In this document: positions 25,621 to 33,838 of the stretch, one piece after another
Numbering within the stretch: the stretch's first letter is position 1
How the letters are laid out: each line of letters opens with the position of its first letter
Source of the DNA: an uncultured Treponema sp.
Lineage (GTDB): Bacteria; Spirochaetota; Spirochaetia; Treponematales; Treponemataceae
Direction of reading: 5' to 3'
Assembly: GCA_944389965.1 (NCBI GenBank)
Contig: CALXOI010000006.1
Span: 1-41,666 of the forward strand
Length of the DNA stretch: 41,666 nt
Translations under genes and position numbers: made by a program
The notes under the pieces: generated by a model
What the model was told of the DNA's origin: nothing
The model's database searches: none
Seen by the model: the letters and a program-made list of their open reading frames with translations, nothing else

Positions 25621-26646
25621 CTATTTAGCAGCATGATTTTTACGGTTTACAGCCCTATTCGTATAATGAATAACCGTATAAAACAGGCAGACAGCACACA
25701 GCCCTGCAATCAGAATCAATTCACCCTTGATACCGCCTGTCCATAAAGCCAGCAGGGTAACAACACAAATTCCCGTTTGTAGTATATAAATCAGCAACAA
25801 AATATCTATTGTTGAATAACCCATATTCATCAGTTTGTGATGCAAGTGTGCTTTATCCGGACTGAAAAATGACCGGTGTTCCCGGGTACGTCTCCATATA
25901 GCAGCAATAGTATCGAACGCAGGTACAGAAACCAACAAGGCGGCAGCAAGAAATTTATTATACTCAAAAGCAGGACGGGTAAAATTTAATGCCAGCGCTG
26001 CTATCATAAGACCTAAAAATTGGCTGCCCCCATCACCCATAAATATTTTCGCTTTCGGTTTATTATAAACTAAAAAACCCGCAACAGATGCAGCAAGACT
26101 AAAACACAGAAATGCAGAATCAATTTTCTGCGAAGCTATAAATACAACTCCTAGCGTTATCAATACCAGAAAAGAAATACCACCACACAAAGCATCTACA
26201 CCATCAATTAAATTGAATGCATTAATTATGCCAATAAACCAGAAAAATGTTACCGGCCAACTAAGCCATCCTAAAAACCAGCTCCCTATTTGGGTTATCC
26301 GGTAACCATTCATTATTAAAATTATTGCAACAAGAATCTGAACCAACAGTTTTATCTTTGCCGGTAAATTTTTAAAATCATCAACGATACCAAAAATAAA
26401 AATAATAAAACCAGCAACAGATAATGCAACCCAATTATTATACGATCTGGTATAAATCATAAAATAACATACCGTAGTAATGATAAAAGCGAAACAAAAA
26501 CCAATGCTTCCTAATCGGGGAATATTACCACTGTGGACTTTACGTTCATCTACAAAATCATACCAGCCATTCCGCCGGCAAAAATAAATAACCAGGGGAA
26601 TTATTACAACAGACAATAAAAAAGAAAAAAAGATAAACACAGGCAT
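25621..26646 (-). CDS. WecA/TagO-like undecaprenyl-phosphate sugar-1-phosphate transferase
   Basis: A polytopic membrane enzyme (about 341 residues) of the MraY/WecA superfamily. It transfers a sugar 1-phosphate from a UDP-sugar to undecaprenyl phosphate, the first step of a cell-surface polysaccharide. Motifs seen: FGIVDDFKNLPAKIKLLVQ (Mg-binding Asp pair), INAFNLIDGVDALCGG, IFMGDGGSQFLG, and the cytoplasmic HLHHKLMNMGYS. The ATG at 26646 is preferred because GGGAG lies 9 nt upstream; the ATG at 26655 abuts that motif. It follows the Wzz-like gene in the same operon and shares the lipid carrier recycled by UppP. Confidence 0.9.
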   Translation of the reverse strand: MPVFIFFSFLLSVVIIPLVIYFCRRNGWYDFVDERKVHSGNIPRLGSIGFCFAFIITTVCYFMIYTRSYNNWVALSVAGFIIFIFGIVDDFKNLPAKIKLLVQILVAIILIMNGYRITQIGSWFLGWLSWPVTFFWFIGIINAFNLIDGVDALCGGISFLVLITLGVVFIASQKIDSAFLCFSLAASVAGFLVYNKPKAKIFMGDGGSQFLGLMIAALALNFTRPAFEYNKFLAAALLVSVPAFDTIAAIWRRTREHRSFFSPDKAHLHHKLMNMGYSTIDILLLIYILQTGICVVTLLALWTGGIKGELILIAGLCAVCLFYTVIHYTNRAVNRKNHAAK

Positions 26647-26705
26647 TATTATCATCTCCCTACCGTAATATGCCATAAAATCAATATCAGATTAGTATAC
26701 AATTC

Positions 26706-27731
26706 CTATTTTTTAAATTTTTTTATCGCTTCTGGATCTTTTTTAATATTATCCAACGCATTCAGGAAAAATGCAAGAAAAACGGAGAAAAAGCCAGCAG
26801 CAAACGTAACAATGATACAAAGCATTCCTCGCGACGGACCTGACTTCATATCTGGAACTTCAGGACGTTCTAAAACCTGAAATACTGGTTTCTCACTAGC
26901 CATAGACACCTTTAACAACTCCAACTGGGCTTTTAACTGTGTATAAATTGTCTGTTGGGCCTGCAATTCAAGCTCAAGCATAGAGGCATCCAATATAATT
27001 GATGGAATCGATGCTGCAGAAGAGCCATACCCATATGCTACAGATTGATCCAACTGTTGAGATTCTTTTTGTAACCGAAGAATTTCATTATACGCAGTCT
27101 CTATATTTTCTTCCAGATTTTTCTTTTCTATCAAATTCTGATCTAATCCCAGCTCTAAAAAACGTTGTTCCAAATAATCAACACAAAAATCTACCACATC
27201 CCGGGCAAACACCGGATCAATATCAGTAAAACTGACTGACAGCACACCAGTATCTTCATCAACACTTGCAGTCAGAACTTCTTTTAATGCCTTGCGGCTG
27301 TTCGCCCGGGGATTTTTTTCTATTTCATACCGGTTTATTAAATCAAACTTATCGACTACAGCATCAAGAAAAGAATTGGTACTACACAAGTATACGGCCA
27401 ATGCACTGTTTGAACTACCGGTAGGAACAGAAACTCCCGCTAAACTTGCCAAACTACCTAAGCCACTGGAATTCAACACAGATGAAAGGGAACTCCCAGA
27501 TGACGATGAGTCATTTATCAACATGAGCGCCTGCGGTGTATATTTATTGGGAAGGATTGAGGATTCCGGGGGTTGCACTAATGAAATAACAGAAACTGCA
27601 ACAACGGCAATCATAGCTGCAACAGTAATACCAAGAATCAGCCATTTACGGTGCCATAATACTGCAAGCAAATCGAGTAAGCTAATTTCATCATCTGTAT
27701 CACTAGACGGAACAATACGTTCTTCTTCCAC
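26706..27731 (-). CDS. Wzz-domain polysaccharide chain-length/export protein
   Basis: 341 residues with two membrane segments (WLILGITVAAMIAVVAVSVISLV near 30-52; a second near 305-325) flanking a periplasmic domain with a coiled-coil (IEKKNLEENIETAYNEILRLQKESQQLDQ). A proline-containing stretch (VLERPEVPDMKSGPSR) precedes the last membrane helix, as in Wzz/PCP proteins. It should set the length or assist export of a surface polysaccharide built by the next gene. GTG start with GGAGG 8 nt upstream. No tyrosine-kinase domain is attached. Confidence 0.88.
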   Translation of the reverse strand: MEEERIVPSSDTDDEISLLDLLAVLWHRKWLILGITVAAMIAVVAVSVISLVQPPESSILPNKYTPQALMLINDSSSSGSSLSSVLNSSGLGSLASLAGVSVPTGSSNSALAVYLCSTNSFLDAVVDKFDLINRYEIEKNPRANSRKALKEVLTASVDEDTGVLSVSFTDIDPVFARDVVDFCVDYLEQRFLELGLDQNLIEKKNLEENIETAYNEILRLQKESQQLDQSVAYGYGSSAASIPSIILDASMLELELQAQQTIYTQLKAQLELLKVSMASEKPVFQVLERPEVPDMKSGPSRGMLCIIVTFAAGFFSVFLAFFLNALDNIKKDPEAIKKFKK

Positions 27732-27823
27732 AAATATACCTCCGAACCATTAGTGTACTATATATCCTGCTTCTTGGCAATGAATGGTCTTTTGCATCCA
27801 AGCATATTTTTTACAAAGAAGAA

Positions 27824-27846
27824 GCCCGCCAGGATTTTGTCCGGGC
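27824..27846 (-). terminator. Terminator after the ferredoxin-reductase gene
   Basis: GCCCG/CGGGC stem followed on the minus strand by TTCTTCTTT. It separates the redox operon from the Wzz-like operon. Confidence 0.5.
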
Positions 27847-27903
27847 ACCAGTCATGATTCAGAGCTATCCGCCACTCAACCAACACAAGGAGTGTTACAG
27901 AGA

Positions 27904-29052
27904 TTACGGACAGGGCGGAACTTCCAATGCCATGTCAGAATCAGGATAAGAACAACAGGGGTGAATATAACCGAATTTCTTATCCGCCAGCCGTCGTTTG
28001 TCATTACCGGCAATGATAAAATCTCCGGAAATCAACCTGCTGTGACAGAACCCACACCCTCCGGCCCTGCACCGGGCGGGAACTTTCAGACCTGCCCGTT
28101 CCATGGCAACCAGCAAGGTTTCTCCCGCAACGGCGGGAACCGTCACCGTGGAATCACCGGTTGTAACCGTTAGGGAAAATGTTTTATCCGGTACATCCCG
28201 TATTCCTACACAGTTCGCTTCTTTTTTTATCCGTTTGGCCGGCAGATTTAGCGGTTCCAGCTCTTTTTCCAGATGACGGTACATGGGTTCCGGTCCGCAC
28301 ATCATCACTGTGAAATCCCCGTGGACGGTACGGAGAATTAAATCTTTTGTAATGAAGCCGGATTCATAACCGTCTTTTGTTTCATCACTGAGCACATATA
28401 CAACCCGGATACGGTTGTCCCCCAGAGCATCCAATTCCTTTTTGAAAATCAAATCCTGTTCTGTTCGGGCCCCGTAAATAACTGTTAAGGAAAAATCTTC
28501 CGTTCCATCCCGGATAGCCTGCGCCATGGAGTAAAAAGGCGTAATACCGCTGCCGCCGGCTAAAGCCACAACCTGAGGGGCATCTTTCAGCCCTTCATAA
28601 TAAAACTCACCGGAAGGATCACCAATGATAAAACTGTCACCAGTTTTTGCCCGATCAAACAAATAGGAGCTAAAAAAACCGCACTTTTTTACGGTGACAG
28701 TCAATTCCCGTTCCAAGCCCCGCAAAGGCGCAGATGTCACCGCATAGGGACGGGACACTTCGCTGCCGTCTACCAGGCAACCTACCGTAACATATTGTCC
28801 CGCCCGGAAAAATACCGGTTTTGAAAGGGCAAATGTAAAGGTTTTTGTGTCAGAAGTCCGGCTTTCGATTTTTTCCAGTACAGCAGTCTGGTATCCCGGA
28901 TGAAGAACCGCAGCGGTTTCGTTTACCCGGTATGTTTCCTGCAACGGGGCGGCAGAACCGTTCTCAAAAATTTTCCGCCTGGCAGGAACCATTTTCTTAA
29001 ATCGAAGCAAATCCATAAACCCAAAAATATTTCTTTTAAATGTATACGACAT
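27904..29052 (-). CDS. FNR-type flavin oxidoreductase with C-terminal 2Fe-2S ferredoxin domain
   Basis: 382 residues. A 55-residue N-terminal extension is followed by the FAD-binding barrel (RPYAVTSAPL), the NAD(P)-binding half (VVALAGGSGITPFYSMAQAI, FTVMMCGPEPMYRHLEKEL), and a C-terminal plant-type ferredoxin domain with CX4CX2C (CRAGGCGFC) and a final Cys near HPCCSYP. This is the order of vanillate or phenol-hydroxylase-like reductases: electrons pass from NAD(P)H through flavin to 2Fe-2S. The stop of the CrtI-like gene lies 2 nt upstream, so the two are one operon and the reductase may feed or drain that enzyme (inference). Confidence 0.9.
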   Translation of the reverse strand: MSYTFKRNIFGFMDLLRFKKMVPARRKIFENGSAAPLQETYRVNETAAVLHPGYQTAVLEKIESRTSDTKTFTFALSKPVFFRAGQYVTVGCLVDGSEVSRPYAVTSAPLRGLERELTVTVKKCGFFSSYLFDRAKTGDSFIIGDPSGEFYYEGLKDAPQVVALAGGSGITPFYSMAQAIRDGTEDFSLTVIYGARTEQDLIFKKELDALGDNRIRVVYVLSDETKDGYESGFITKDLILRTVHGDFTVMMCGPEPMYRHLEKELEPLNLPAKRIKKEANCVGIRDVPDKTFSLTVTTGDSTVTVPAVAGETLLVAMERAGLKVPARCRAGGCGFCHSRLISGDFIIAGNDKRRLADKKFGYIHPCCSYPDSDMALEVPPCP

Positions 29053-29054
29053 AC

Positions 29055-30581
29055 TCAGCCTTCTCTTTTTATATCGCCTACAGTCTGGCGGCCAGCAATA
29101 TCACCGGAAAAATAAGCACTGGAAAAACCCGACAACCGCATGGCGTGACCGCCGGCAAACCGTAAGCCCCGGATGCGGTGGTCTTCTGCCATCATTTGAA
29201 GCCGCGGCATCAAACCGTCCCAGTACTGGGACTCGTAACCGTAAATCACCCCTTCCGGATGGCCGCAATACCGGGCGTAGGTCATGGGTGTCGCAATTGA
29301 CACTTCTTCTATTGCATCCCTGATTTTTGCCCCGGTATCCTGTTCAAACCTCTCAATCATTCGGGAAGCGACCTGATTCTTCGTTTTTACATATTCCTGC
29401 GGTGTAATCCGCCCCCAATCATCTTCCATATATAATGTAGTGAAATACATTATGCATGTTCCTGCCGGGGAGCACTCCGGGTAAGCCCGGTTTAAGCACA
29501 CCGTTGCCTGCCCATTGTTCCCTGCAATGGTTTTCATCCGGTTGTATTGTTCTACCGTATCCATGGTATCGTAAATAAAGTAGTTGTGGTTATCTATGCC
29601 CAGTTCATCAGCGGACTTGTTTAAACCTAAAAATAATGAGTAGCCTCTACCGGCAAATTTCCGGGTATTGGCAGCTTTAGTTTCCTCCATAGGAACCCGG
29701 TTCATCATTCTTCCAAATACAACATGGGGCATACAGTTTGCAATTACATGGTGTACAGGAATTTCTGTCCCGTTATGCAGTACAACACCAGTAACACCGC
29801 CGTCTTTTTCATCCGTGAGAATCCGCACTGCTTCTGTATTGAACCTGATGTCGCCGCCAAGCTCCCTGATCCGTTCCACAAATGCCAAGGATATTTCATG
29901 AGAACGGTTTTTTGGCATGGATACACCACGCAAAATATACCGGTACACCATAGCTGCGTAATGGATAAAACTCAAATCATCGCAATGAGCTCCCAGATAA
30001 CACCAGTACGCATTCAAAATATCCGCCGCTTTTTTCGGCATTTTTAAAGTTTTAAAGACTTCATTTACAGAGTAGGAGCCGGTACGAACAAAATTACCGT
30101 ATCGGCTGACCATAATCTTTGGATCAGTGTTTCCATTCACAGAGGAACTGTACACCTGAGCCTGCCGGATTTCCTCTGCCAAATCAAAAAACCGCTTTAC
30201 AGAAGAACGGCAACCGGGTACGTATGACTCCATTTTATCGGTAAAGGCTTCGACACCAAAAGGAAGTACTGCATCCAGATGTTCCGCCCGGGAAATAACC
30301 CGGTACGCATCCGGAATCTGAATCCATTCTATTTTTTCCGTAATCCCCAATTCATCAAAAAGAAGACGCAAATCCCCTGCATTATCCGCAGTACCAAAAT
30401 CATTCAGCTCATGAAGGGATGCTTCAAATTCAAAACGCCCCCGGCGGAAACTAGTGGCAAAACCACCTGGCAAATTGTGTTTCTCGACAACTAAAACCCG
30501 GGCTCCGCCCTGCAACAACCTGATAGCAGCCGCAAGCCCGCCGTTTCCGGCACCGATAACCACCACATCATATGTTTTCAT
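29055..30581 (-). CDS. CrtI/phytoene-desaturase-like FAD-dependent oxidoreductase
   Basis: 508 residues. The N-terminal Rossmann motif is VVVIGAGNGGLAAAIRLLQGGARVLVVEKHNLPGGFATSF, typical of phytoene desaturase/retinol saturase/amine oxidase-type flavoproteins. The C-terminal GLRFAGGHAMRLSGFSSAYFSGDIAG is the second FAD-contact region. No carotenoid genes (crtB, crtE) are seen here, so carotenoid synthesis is not implied; the substrate is unknown. AGGAG lies 4 nt before the ATG. Organised with the FNR-ferredoxin gene directly downstream. Confidence 0.88.
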   Translation of the reverse strand: MKTYDVVVIGAGNGGLAAAIRLLQGGARVLVVEKHNLPGGFATSFRRGRFEFEASLHELNDFGTADNAGDLRLLFDELGITEKIEWIQIPDAYRVISRAEHLDAVLPFGVEAFTDKMESYVPGCRSSVKRFFDLAEEIRQAQVYSSSVNGNTDPKIMVSRYGNFVRTGSYSVNEVFKTLKMPKKAADILNAYWCYLGAHCDDLSFIHYAAMVYRYILRGVSMPKNRSHEISLAFVERIRELGGDIRFNTEAVRILTDEKDGGVTGVVLHNGTEIPVHHVIANCMPHVVFGRMMNRVPMEETKAANTRKFAGRGYSLFLGLNKSADELGIDNHNYFIYDTMDTVEQYNRMKTIAGNNGQATVCLNRAYPECSPAGTCIMYFTTLYMEDDWGRITPQEYVKTKNQVASRMIERFEQDTGAKIRDAIEEVSIATPMTYARYCGHPEGVIYGYESQYWDGLMPRLQMMAEDHRIRGLRFAGGHAMRLSGFSSAYFSGDIAGRQTVGDIKREG

Positions 30582-30625
30582 ATATCTCCTGCTTAAAATA
30601 TGTGTTGGTATTCTGACAAAATAAT

Positions 30626-31132
30626 TTATCTAACTAAAATTTCTTTTATTTCACAGACATACACAGTGTGATAATCCTTGCCAGCATATACAGCAGCATC
30701 AATATCGGTATCTATAAAACAGGCTGAATCTAATGTTTGAGCATATAATTTACGACAGAGAAATACCACCTCCGCTTCATCAAAAAATGGAATACCGTGT
30801 TCCCTGCGAACAGAAAGTCCGGACTTTTCAATTTTTGGCTCATTCCTACCGGATACTGTTCCCAAATAATTCAACTGTGAACGAAAAGCATCATTCAATA
30901 CAGATAATGACAAAAAATCAGAATTATCTACGAATTCTTTCGTATAACGCTGGGGTCGGATAAATACAAAGGCAACCGGTTTGTTCCATAATATGCCTAC
31001 ACCGCCCCAAGAAGCGGTCATTGTATTTACAGTTCCATTTTTTTCTGCTGTTATCAGCATCCAGTCAGAACCAATCATCTTAAAAGGATTCCGAACTAAG
31101 TCTCCGGGATTAATTTGTTTAAATGTATTCAT
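30626..31132 (-). CDS. Flavin reductase-like (FMN-binding split barrel) protein
   Basis: 168 residues. The sequence opens with a typical flavin-reductase domain: NPFKMIGSDWMLITAEKNGTVNTMTASWGGVGILWNKPVAFVFIRPQRYTKEFV. This is the FMN-binding split-barrel fold of NAD(P)H:flavin oxidoreductases and related proteins such as flavoredoxin. AGGA lies 7 nt before the ATG. The next gene downstream is the CrtI-like gene (44-nt gap), so all three redox genes may be co-transcribed. Upstream is a terminator-ended structured leader. Confidence 0.88.
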   Translation of the reverse strand: MNTFKQINPGDLVRNPFKMIGSDWMLITAEKNGTVNTMTASWGGVGILWNKPVAFVFIRPQRYTKEFVDNSDFLSLSVLNDAFRSQLNYLGTVSGRNEPKIEKSGLSVRREHGIPFFDEAEVVFLCRKLYAQTLDSACFIDTDIDAAVYAGKDYHTVYVCEIKEILVR

Positions 31133-31170
31133 AATCTTATCCTGTCTGAAAAAAAATTTCTGTCAAGATA

Positions 31171-31194
31171 AAAAAAGCCGGCCTAACGCCGGCT
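31171..31194 (-). terminator. Intrinsic terminator upstream of the flavin reductase gene
   Basis: On the minus strand AGCCGGC-gttag-GCCGGCT followed by TTTTTT. It lies 38 nt before the flavin reductase ATG, so it either ends a small RNA or acts as a conditional attenuator. Confidence 0.85.
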
Positions 31195-31281
31195 GTTATT
31201 AATCTAATCTCCAGAAAGAACTTTTTATATCTTAATCCGCTAGATTAATCATATATTCCTGCAATGCAGGTGAATGTAATA

Positions 31282-31329
31282 TTACCGATTCGCCCCAACC
31301 GGGGCAACTCTTTCAGGTGGATTTTCCAT
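31282..31329 (-). CDS. Candidate 15-residue leader peptide
   Basis: ATG preceded by AAGGGGG with a 4-nt spacing; the peptide reads MENPPERVAPVGANR and stops at TAA. It lies inside the structured leader and overlaps the GCCCC/GGGGC hairpin. Whether it is translated is unknown. A 42-codon frame (31245-31373) overlaps it in another phase but has no good ribosome-binding site. Confidence 0.3.
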   Translation of the reverse strand: MENPPERVAPVGANR

Positions 31330-31393
31330 ATGACCCCCTTGTTGTTTTTTACGGTCACTCTGCCGACCGTCATTCTTTTCCGTCTCTAAATAT

Positions 31394-31421
31394 ATAATAT
31401 CATACTTTTAAAATAACGCAA
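31394..31421 (-). promoter_or_regulatory. Promoter of the leader RNA / flavin reductase
   Basis: On the minus strand: TTGCGT (31416-31421), 16-bp spacer, TATTAT (31394-31399) preceded by an extended TGA. The -35 is weak (3 of 6). Confidence 0.45.
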
Positions 31422-31464
31422 GTTTTTTTTATAAAATTTTATCGAATTTATTATTATCCATAAC

Positions 31465-31481
31465 GTCAAATAATATTTGAC
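31465..31481. promoter_or_regulatory. Perfect palindrome GTCAAATAATATTTGAC
   Basis: Seven-bp arms with a 3-nt centre, located about 45 bp upstream of the leader-RNA -35. The position would suit an activator or a site for a divergent function. It does not match a binding motif I can name. Confidence 0.45.
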
Positions 31482-31600
31482 AATACTGATATATTAAAAC
31501 CCACACATCCGTCATGTTTTATCATTGACATCAAAAAGAAATATAGAACATTGTATAACAACCACTAACCCCCTTTTTTACTCTGAAGTCTAGATCAGCC

Positions 31601-32737
31601 TTACTTTATAGTGCGAATTGCATTCAACATCAATGAATCTTTAAACGCTTCTTTGAAAGATTTTATTTGATGACCAGAAGGAACATCCTTCTTTGCTTTT
31701 TCATATAAAGCCCACATCTGTATATATCCACGAGCAGTTGGAGATAAAAACCATTCTTGATAATCTGGCTTTGACAGAGCAATAAGTCCATCTGCATCAT
31801 ACACCCCCTCCTGAACTTGTGCCAAAATCTCTCCCTTCCGAATAGACTGGTTTAAATTATCCGACCGCCAAATAGCTGCTTCATATAATGCATAAATAAA
31901 ATTTTGAGCAAGTTCAGGATTTTCCTGAAGCCATGCATCACTAGCAACCCATGTTGATGGAAATGCTTTTTCAACCGGGAAATTACCTACAGTCGTTGCG
32001 ATTTTTTCTGCATCTGGATTTGTATTTATAATCATTGTTGTAACAGGGGAAAATCCGACAACAATATCCATGTTTCCTGTTGCATCCATGCCATCAGGAA
32101 GTCGTGAATTCAAGGTATTAACAACAGTTACTTTGTTCCGCTCATCAGAATTCGGAGAAGTATAATCCGGGAGATAAGAAGACACCTCACTATAAATCCA
32201 CAACTTTTCATTCTCCTGCTTTCCCTCATTAATCAAATCGATTAAATCCTTGAACCAGTTACCTGGTGTTGTTCCTATTTCAAGATAGACAGTTTGTCCC
32301 CGTAATCCCTGATAAATCTCATCATAATCATATTTTCCATTTCCATTACGGTCAAAAAAGATATCCTTTTTTGCTATCAGCATTTCGGCATTACTTAATA
32401 CATCAAAAAAGACAAAGGATACCCCATTACCATCCCCGTCCACTACATTCCATGCAACCCCGGATCCGATATAGCCGATATCAAGTTTTCTATCATCACC
32501 ACGCATTGCTTCCATTTCAGCCAAGCCACTTTCTACAATAGTAAAAACTGGTTTTATTCCATATTTTGTAAAAAGACCTTTTTCCACGGCAGCAGCAGCA
32601 AGTGATATTCCTCCGGCATTATTATGAACTCCAATACGGACTTCTGTCAGCTTGAGAGAAGAATTCTCTTTTTTGTTTGTACAAGAAAAAAGAGAAATAA
32701 TAATACTACCTAGGATAAAAACGATTTTTTGCTTCAT
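31601..32737 (-). CDS. Substrate-binding lipoprotein of a NitT/TauT-type ABC importer, with EF-hand-like loop
   Basis: 378 residues with a spirochaete-type lipobox (SLFSC, Cys19). The body resembles periplasmic binding proteins of the SsuA/TauA/NitT class (IGVHNNAGGISLAAAAVEKGLFTKYGIKPVFT, STWVASDAWLQENPELAQNFIYAL). Residues 129-140 (DRNGNGKYDYDE) make a perfect 12-residue EF-hand-type calcium loop with Asp1, Asn3, Asn5, Gly6, Asp9 and Glu12; this is unusual for the family. No permease or ATPase gene is adjacent, so it is an orphan. AGAGG lies 6 nt before the ATG. Base composition is more AT-rich than the genes at 5-20 kb. Confidence 0.85.
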   Translation of the reverse strand: MKQKIVFILGSIIISLFSCTNKKENSSLKLTEVRIGVHNNAGGISLAAAAVEKGLFTKYGIKPVFTIVESGLAEMEAMRGDDRKLDIGYIGSGVAWNVVDGDGNGVSFVFFDVLSNAEMLIAKKDIFFDRNGNGKYDYDEIYQGLRGQTVYLEIGTTPGNWFKDLIDLINEGKQENEKLWIYSEVSSYLPDYTSPNSDERNKVTVVNTLNSRLPDGMDATGNMDIVVGFSPVTTMIINTNPDAEKIATTVGNFPVEKAFPSTWVASDAWLQENPELAQNFIYALYEAAIWRSDNLNQSIRKGEILAQVQEGVYDADGLIALSKPDYQEWFLSPTARGYIQMWALYEKAKKDVPSGHQIKSFKEAFKDSLMLNAIRTIK

Positions 32738-33089
32738 ACAGTGCCTCTGTTAAAACAACCATTCACCAATGGTATACAACATATACCGTTTGTATAGATA
32801 TATGTATAATATCGGTACAAAATATTCACCATAAGAAATTTTTACTATATATAACCATAAATAACCAAACAATATTACCGCAATTAGGTCTGTTGTTTAC
32901 AAAAAGTAATACCAGCAAAATATAAATCCGGAAAACTATTTATTTTCCAAAGATACCCATAATAATACTGCCCTATACATGAATACAGAAAATTTTTATC
33001 TCGTTCTTTCGGACAAATGTCTCTGTTCTTTGATACGCCATCATTTATATATAATTCGATTTTAGCCGCGTCAGAAAAATTATTGCAGT

Positions 33090-33109
33090 AAAAGCAAATT
33101 GCTTTTTTT
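33090..33109 (+). terminator. Terminator-like hairpin AAAAGC/GCTTTT
   Basis: A 6-bp stem with a 5-nt loop followed by a run of seven T residues in total. The transcript that would end here is unknown. Confidence 0.4.
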
Positions 33110-33183
33110 CTTTTTACAAACTATCAGTTTCTAACTGTAATACTTGTGGCAGATCAAAATTGTCGTAATTCAATTATCTAAAA

Positions 33184-33215
33184 GACCGAATGTTTAATAT
33201 CCGGTCATCTTTTTT
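33184..33215 (+). terminator. Terminator-like hairpin GACCG/CGGTC with T-tract
   Basis: Stem 33184-33188 with 33202-33206 (plus AT pairs beyond a mismatch), followed by ATCTTTTTT. No gene precedes it on the plus strand, which hints at a small RNA. Confidence 0.45.
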
Positions 33216-33800
33216 CGATTCCCGATAGAACACTATACAGAAAAGAGGATTGCAAACGGTATTTTTGTTGTATTCCTTCTGCTGGTTATTATACCGGTAA
33301 CTAGTATTAAAATCAGCTCCTTGCGTGTATTCTATGGTACATTATGCTTGATTATACTGTAAATAAAGTGTGACAGGACAGAAAAAAATATTTCTTTAAT
33401 GCTTTTTGCAGAAATCAAACATTCATCTCTGCAACTTATCCCTTTGCTGTATACAACTAACAGACAGATTATATCTCTGACGGTCCAGACACAAACCGAG
33501 GAATTACCTCACCAGTATGGATACATCGAACCGTTTTTCTTTATGTTTGAAAAAAAGAAATCGGTTTGCCATATATTCATACCTTATGTTATAAAAGAAA
33601 TTAAAATATATCGCACCAAATGTGAACACTAGAAAGCAACAGGAAATGAAATTGATATATACATACAGACACCGAAAAAAAGTCCGATAACTTGTGATAC
33701 TGACAGTACATTTTAAGTAAAAAACTAATATTCCTAGAAAGACCTGCGTAAGTAGACTAGATTAAGGACAGGAATCAAACATATTCCCCTGATGCCCGTC

Positions 33801-33829
33801 TTGACAGGAGCCGCTTTTTACAGTTTAAT
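33801..33829 (+). promoter_or_regulatory. Histidine operon promoter
   Basis: A perfect TTGACA (33801-33806), a 17-bp spacer and TTTAAT (33824-33829, 5 of 6). The start is expected near 33836, only about 2-3 nt before the leader ATG at 33839. A perfect TATAAT at 33835-33840 has no -35 at a proper distance and would exclude the leader ATG. Confidence 0.7.
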
Positions 33830-33838
33830 TACATTATA

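Larger units (their letters stand above)
31171..31387 (-). ncRNA. Candidate structured leader or small RNA (about 215 nt), unidentified
   Basis: Between a predicted minus-strand start near 31387 and the terminator lie several hairpins: ACGGTC/GACCGT (31353-31372), GCCCC/GGGGC with a 4-nt loop, CCTGC/GCAGG with a 3-nt loop, TTAATC/GATTAA, and a longer-range GAAAGA/TCTTTC pairing. Two tiny frames are embedded (31245-31373 and 31282-31329). It does not match an FMN, TPP, SAM, cobalamin or T-box consensus that I can recall. It could be an independent sRNA or a cis-regulatory leader of the flavin reductase. Confidence 0.45.
31133..31600. other. Intergenic region with structured leader RNA and palindrome
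   Basis: This 468-bp stretch contains a terminator hairpin (31171-31194), a hairpin-rich region (about 31195-31387), a minus-strand promoter (31394-31421) and a perfect palindrome (31465-31481). No protein gene longer than 42 codons is credible. Confidence 0.6.
32738..33800. other. Long AT-rich gene-poor region
   Basis: Over 1 kb without a credible gene. It holds a small inverted repeat AACCATT/AATGGT just upstream of the binding-protein gene (near 32760) and two terminator-like hairpins (33090-33109 and 33184-33215). A 77-codon frame at 33399-33632 lacks a ribosome-binding site and looks random. Undetected small RNAs ending at the terminators are possible. Confidence 0.6.

Noticed and set aside
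29055-30581. Carotenoid synthesis locus
   Set aside because: The FAD enzyme is CrtI-like, but no phytoene synthase or prenyl synthase gene is present nearby.
31207-31360. Plus-strand resemblance to a glycine riboswitch half (ACCGA..., GGGGCAACTCTTTCAGGT...GAC)
   Set aside because: The CCGAAGGNGCAA core is missing, no plus-strand gene follows, and promoter plus terminator point to a minus-strand RNA instead.
33399-33632. 77-codon plus-strand frame in the gene-poor region
   Set aside because: No ribosome-binding site, AT-rich random composition, no recognisable domain.
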